Part shown: piece after piece, positions 61,825 through 64,000 of the stretch
Numbering within the stretch: the first letter of the stretch is position 1
How the letters are laid out: each line of letters begins with the position of its first letter
From: Phycicoccus sonneratiae
Lineage (GTDB): Bacteria; Actinomycetota; Actinomycetes; Actinomycetales; Dermatophilaceae
Assembly (NCBI RefSeq): GCF_016887965.1
Contig: NZ_JAFDVD010000017.1
Location: forward strand, 62,001 to 126,000
Direction: 5' to 3'
DNA length: 64,000 bases
Notes under the pieces: model-generated
The model's database searches: none
Seen by the model: the letters and a program-made list of their open reading frames with translations, nothing else
What the model was told of the DNA's origin: nothing
Made by a program: the position numbers and the translations under genes

Positions 61825-63069
61825 TCACCCATCGCCAGCTACCGGCGCCTGTTCTCCCTCGCCGGCCCCCTCTACGTCCTCGTCGCGTTCGTCGGCCGCC
61901 TGCCCCTGGCGATGAGCCAGATGGGCACCCTCCTCCTCGTCTCCGGCACGACCGGTTCCTACGGCCTCGGCGGTGCCGCGGCCGGTGGTCTCGCCGTGGC
62001 CAACGCCGCCGGTGCACCCGTGGCGGGCGGCCTCGCCGACCGGATCGGGCAGCGGCCGGTCGTCCTCGCCCAGTCGCTCGCCGGCGGCGCCGGCCTGCTG
62101 CTCCTCGTCGGGCTCGCCCACGGCGGGGCGGCGCCGGCCCTCGTCGTCGCGTCCGCGGCCCTCGCCGGCCTCCTCATGCCGCAGGTCGGGCCGCTGGCCC
62201 GGGTGCGCTGGCGGCCGATGACCCGCCACCAGGGTGAGCACCAGCCGCGGCTCATGGAGACGGCGTTCTCGTACGAGGGTGCGGCCGACGAGGCCTCGTT
62301 CGTCATGGGTCCGGCGCTCATCGGGGTGCTGGCCGTCCTCGCCAGCCCGTCGGTGGCGCTCGTCGTCGCCGCCCTGCTGCTGCTCGGCTTCGGCACGGCG
62401 TTCGCGGTGCACCACACCGCCGCCCTCACCCACGCGCACCGTCCGGCCGCCGACCACACCGGGCGCCTCGTGACCGCGACCTTCGTCGTGCTCCTCGGCG
62501 CCCAGCTGCTCATGGGCGTGGTCTTCGGGTCGGTGCAGACGGGGACGACGGTGCTGACCACCCTCGCCGGCCGGCCCGGGCTCGCCGGACTCGTCCACGC
62601 GACCCTCGGCGTCGGGTCGGTCGTCGCCGGGCTCGCGGTCGCCGGGCTGCCGGCCCGGTTCACGGTGCCCTCGCGCGTCCTCGTCGCCGCCCTCGGGCTC
62701 GCCGTGCTCAGCACGCCGCTGCTCCTCACGGACACCGTGCCGCGGCTCTTCCTCGTCGTCCTCGTGCTCGGGTTCGTCATCGCGCCGTACATGATCAGCG
62801 TCTTCCGCCTCGGCGAGCGGGCCGTGCCGCCGGCCCGCATCGGCGCGGCGATGACCCTCCTCGCGTCGGTGACCGGCCTCGGCTACGCGGTCGGATCGGC
62901 GGTCGCCGGGCGCATCGCCGACGACCACGGCCACTCGGGCGCCTTCGCCGTCACCGTGACCGCCGCGTGCGCGGCGGCCGTGCTGGCCCTCGCGTCGCAG
63001 CCCCTGCTCCGTCGGGGCGCGCCCTCACCCGACGTCCCTGCGCTTCACCCCGGAACCGTTCCGGGGTGA
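61822..63069 (+). CDS. MFS transporter (12-TM)
   Basis: 415 residues. TM1 is YVLVAFVGRLPLAMSQMGTL; motif A-like GGLADRIGQRPVVL joins TM2-3; two halves of six spans are separated by a His-containing loop (HTAALTHAHRPAADHTG). It resembles actinobacterial efflux MFS proteins of unknown substrate. GTG at 61822 is chosen from GAAGG 8 bp upstream and because the upstream in-frame sequence forms the structured leader. The last codons and stop lie inside palindromic element C copy 2, so the C-terminal residues LHPGTVPG are encoded by the repeat. Confidence 0.88.
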   Translation: MSPIASYRRLFSLAGPLYVLVAFVGRLPLAMSQMGTLLLVSGTTGSYGLGGAAAGGLAVANAAGAPVAGGLADRIGQRPVVLAQSLAGGAGLLLLVGLAHGGAAPALVVASAALAGLLMPQVGPLARVRWRPMTRHQGEHQPRLMETAFSYEGAADEASFVMGPALIGVLAVLASPSVALVVAALLLLGFGTAFAVHHTAALTHAHRPAADHTGRLVTATFVVLLGAQLLMGVVFGSVQTGTTVLTTLAGRPGLAGLVHATLGVGSVVAGLAVAGLPARFTVPSRVLVAALGLAVLSTPLLLTDTVPRLFLVVLVLGFVIAPYMISVFRLGERAVPPARIGAAMTLLASVTGLGYAVGSAVAGRIADDHGHSGAFAVTVTAACAAAVLALASQPLLRRGAPSPDVPALHPGTVPG

Positions 63070-63101
63070 AGCGCGGGCGTATCGGGTGACCCGATACCCG
63101 T
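63038..63101. repeat. Palindromic element (family C), copy 2
   Basis: Hairpin CGCTTCACCCC/GGGGTGAAGCG around GGAACCGTTCC (63038-63075), then the palindrome GTATCGGGTGACCCGATAC (63079-63097). It matches 43892-43952. It contains the MFS stop codon and fills the convergent gap to the HTH gene. Confidence 0.85.
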
Positions 63102-63116
63102 GGGGCGCCGGCGGGG

Positions 63117-63344
63117 TCAGATGGGCGGCTCGACGGTCAGCAGGTCGCCCGGCTGGCAGCCGAGCACGTCGCAGACGGCCGTCAGGGTGCTGAACCGGAT
63201 GGCCTTGGCCCGGTCGTTCTTGAGGACCGAGAGGTTGACGACGGTGACACCGACGGCCTCGGCGAGCGCCGCGAGGGTCATCCCGCGCTCCTCGAGCAGC
63301 CGGTCGAGGTGACAGACGACCCGGTGCGGCTCCTCGACGGGCAT
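63117..63344 (-). CDS. Small Xre/Cro-type helix-turn-helix regulator (YozG-like)
   Basis: 75 residues, a single HTH: LEERGMTLAALAEAVGVTVV then NLSVLKNDRAKAIRFSTLTA and CDVLGCQPGDLLTVE, the YozG/HTH_26 pattern. It usually partners a DUF2975 membrane protein, as here: its ATG overlaps the DUF2975 stop by one base (TGATG). It probably controls the pair. It has no separate effector domain. Confidence 0.9.
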   Translation of the reverse strand: MPVEEPHRVVCHLDRLLEERGMTLAALAEAVGVTVVNLSVLKNDRAKAIRFSTLTAVCDVLGCQPGDLLTVEPPI

Positions 63345-63961
63345 CAGACCAGCCCCTCGACGTCCTCGCGCAGCCGGCTGCCGGCCCGGAACGCCTCGGC
63401 GACGAGGGCGATGACCATGCCGGTGACGACGGGCAGCCACGGGAGCTCGAAGAGCGCTCCGGCCACGCCCTCCTCGAGGTCCAGGGACGTGACGAGCGAG
63501 AGGTCGACGCTGCTGCGCGCGAACCACACGACCGGTGCACCCACGGCGACCAGCAGGGCCAGGGCCCGGAGCCGGACGACGTTGCGCCAGCGGAACGGGT
63601 CGCCGCTGCCGACGTCGCGCAGGACCCCGAGGACGAGCCAGCAGCCCACGACGACGAGCACGGTGGCGAGGACACCCGGGGCGAGGTCGAGCAGCCGCTG
63701 CGCGGTGCTGGGGTTCGCGAGGGTGGCGTCGACCGCGCCGAGCTCGTCGTAGGCGACCCCCGCCCGGTCGAGGGCGGGAACGGCGAGCGGCCCGACGTAG
63801 CGCAGCGGCAGGCCGTCGCCGCCCGCCCAGCGCACGAGCGGCGCCACGACGGCGACCGCCGTCGTCACGGCGGCGACGAGGCCGAGCAGCAGGCCGAGGC
63901 CCCAGCGGTCGGCACGGTCGAAGGCCCAGAGGTCCTTGCGGGGACGGGGGGTGGTGCTCAT
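63344..63961 (-). CDS. DUF2975 family membrane protein
   Basis: 205 residues with four predicted spans (about 21-42, 90-115, 130-150, 165-190), a loop region DVGSGDPFRWRNVVRLRALA typical of DUF2975, and a cytoplasmic C-terminus. It is the standard partner of a YozG-like HTH. AGGAG lies 7 bp before the ATG. The upstream 39 bases to the window end are A+T-rich with repeated ATCGAT-like steps and probably hold the promoter and operator, incompletely seen. Confidence 0.88.
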   Translation of the reverse strand: MSTTPRPRKDLWAFDRADRWGLGLLLGLVAAVTTAVAVVAPLVRWAGGDGLPLRYVGPLAVPALDRAGVAYDELGAVDATLANPSTAQRLLDLAPGVLATVLVVVGCWLVLGVLRDVGSGDPFRWRNVVRLRALALLVAVGAPVVWFARSSVDLSLVTSLDLEEGVAGALFELPWLPVVTGMVIALVAEAFRAGSRLREDVEGLV

Positions 63962-64000
63962 CGGTCCGCTCCTGACATATCGATGGTCGATTTGTTATCG

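Noticed and set aside
61720-61830. Possible 4.5S SRP RNA (GGTCAGG followed later by GAAGG and AGCA)
   Set aside because: The conserved GGAA-capped core is not present, the 3' half that should pair with the 5' half would run into the MFS coding sequence, and the strong GGGTCCTG/CAGGACCC helix conflicts with the SRP fold.

Overview
This window is very G+C-rich chromosomal DNA. Codon third positions are almost all G or C, GTG starts are common, and genes overlap by ATGA or GTGA. Gene content (MIO-type histidase with a HutF-type histidine route, class E-type sortase motif, DUF4235, YkoE/YkoDC thiamine transport) points to a Gram-positive actinobacterium, most likely Micrococcales close to Intrasporangiaceae. 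The genus is inference. I saw no rRNA, tRNA, CRISPR array, prophage or insertion sequence.

Layout. 1-9721: the end of an ABC ATPase gene, an inositol-monophosphatase-type enzyme, a cytochrome P450, an AMIN-like lipoprotein, a GNAT acetyltransferase, a MetX-type alpha/beta hydrolase, an M20 peptidase, a DHA2-type exporter and a membrane protein. 9707-30614 (minus strand): a DUF5701 protein with an apparent ATC start, an MFS transporter, a small lipoprotein and an 18.3-kb gene for a 6,088-residue surface protein. That protein has a signal peptide, a propeller-like region, 43 recognisable repeats of about 116 residues and a C-terminal LAQTG sorting signal. 30804-33940: a TPP-riboswitch-controlled thiamine-precursor ECF transporter, YkoE plus a fused EcfA-EcfA-EcfT protein. 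34321-43825: a histidine-degradation locus (hutI, hutF, an AllC-like amidohydrolase, hutU, hutH). Its three transcription units share a 16-bp inverted repeat of the form GTCTSG-N4-SGAGAC, a likely hut operator. YbaK, a methyltransferase and an ArsR/SRPBCC pair are interspersed. 43977-46397: an ABC exporter divergent from a MarR regulator over a palindrome. 46515-53775: a tricarboxylate transport operon (tctC-tctB-tctA-usp-rraA-like) divergent from a CitA/CitB-type two-component system and an IclR regulator. 53796-57163: quinone oxidoreductase, DUF1304 and acyl-CoA synthetase. 57293-61681: a PadR-controlled ABC export system. 61710-63961: an MFS gene with an elaborate structured leader, then an HTH/DUF2975 pair.

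Several regulatory elements can be read directly: the TPP riboswitch, the shared hut repeats, palindromes at the ArsR, MarR and PadR promoters, and a leader whose predicted pairings sequester a start codon. Five unrelated families of long perfect or near-perfect palindromes sit at gene 3' ends. Two families occur twice in the window at distant loci, and every convergent gap longer than about 40 bp contains at least one.
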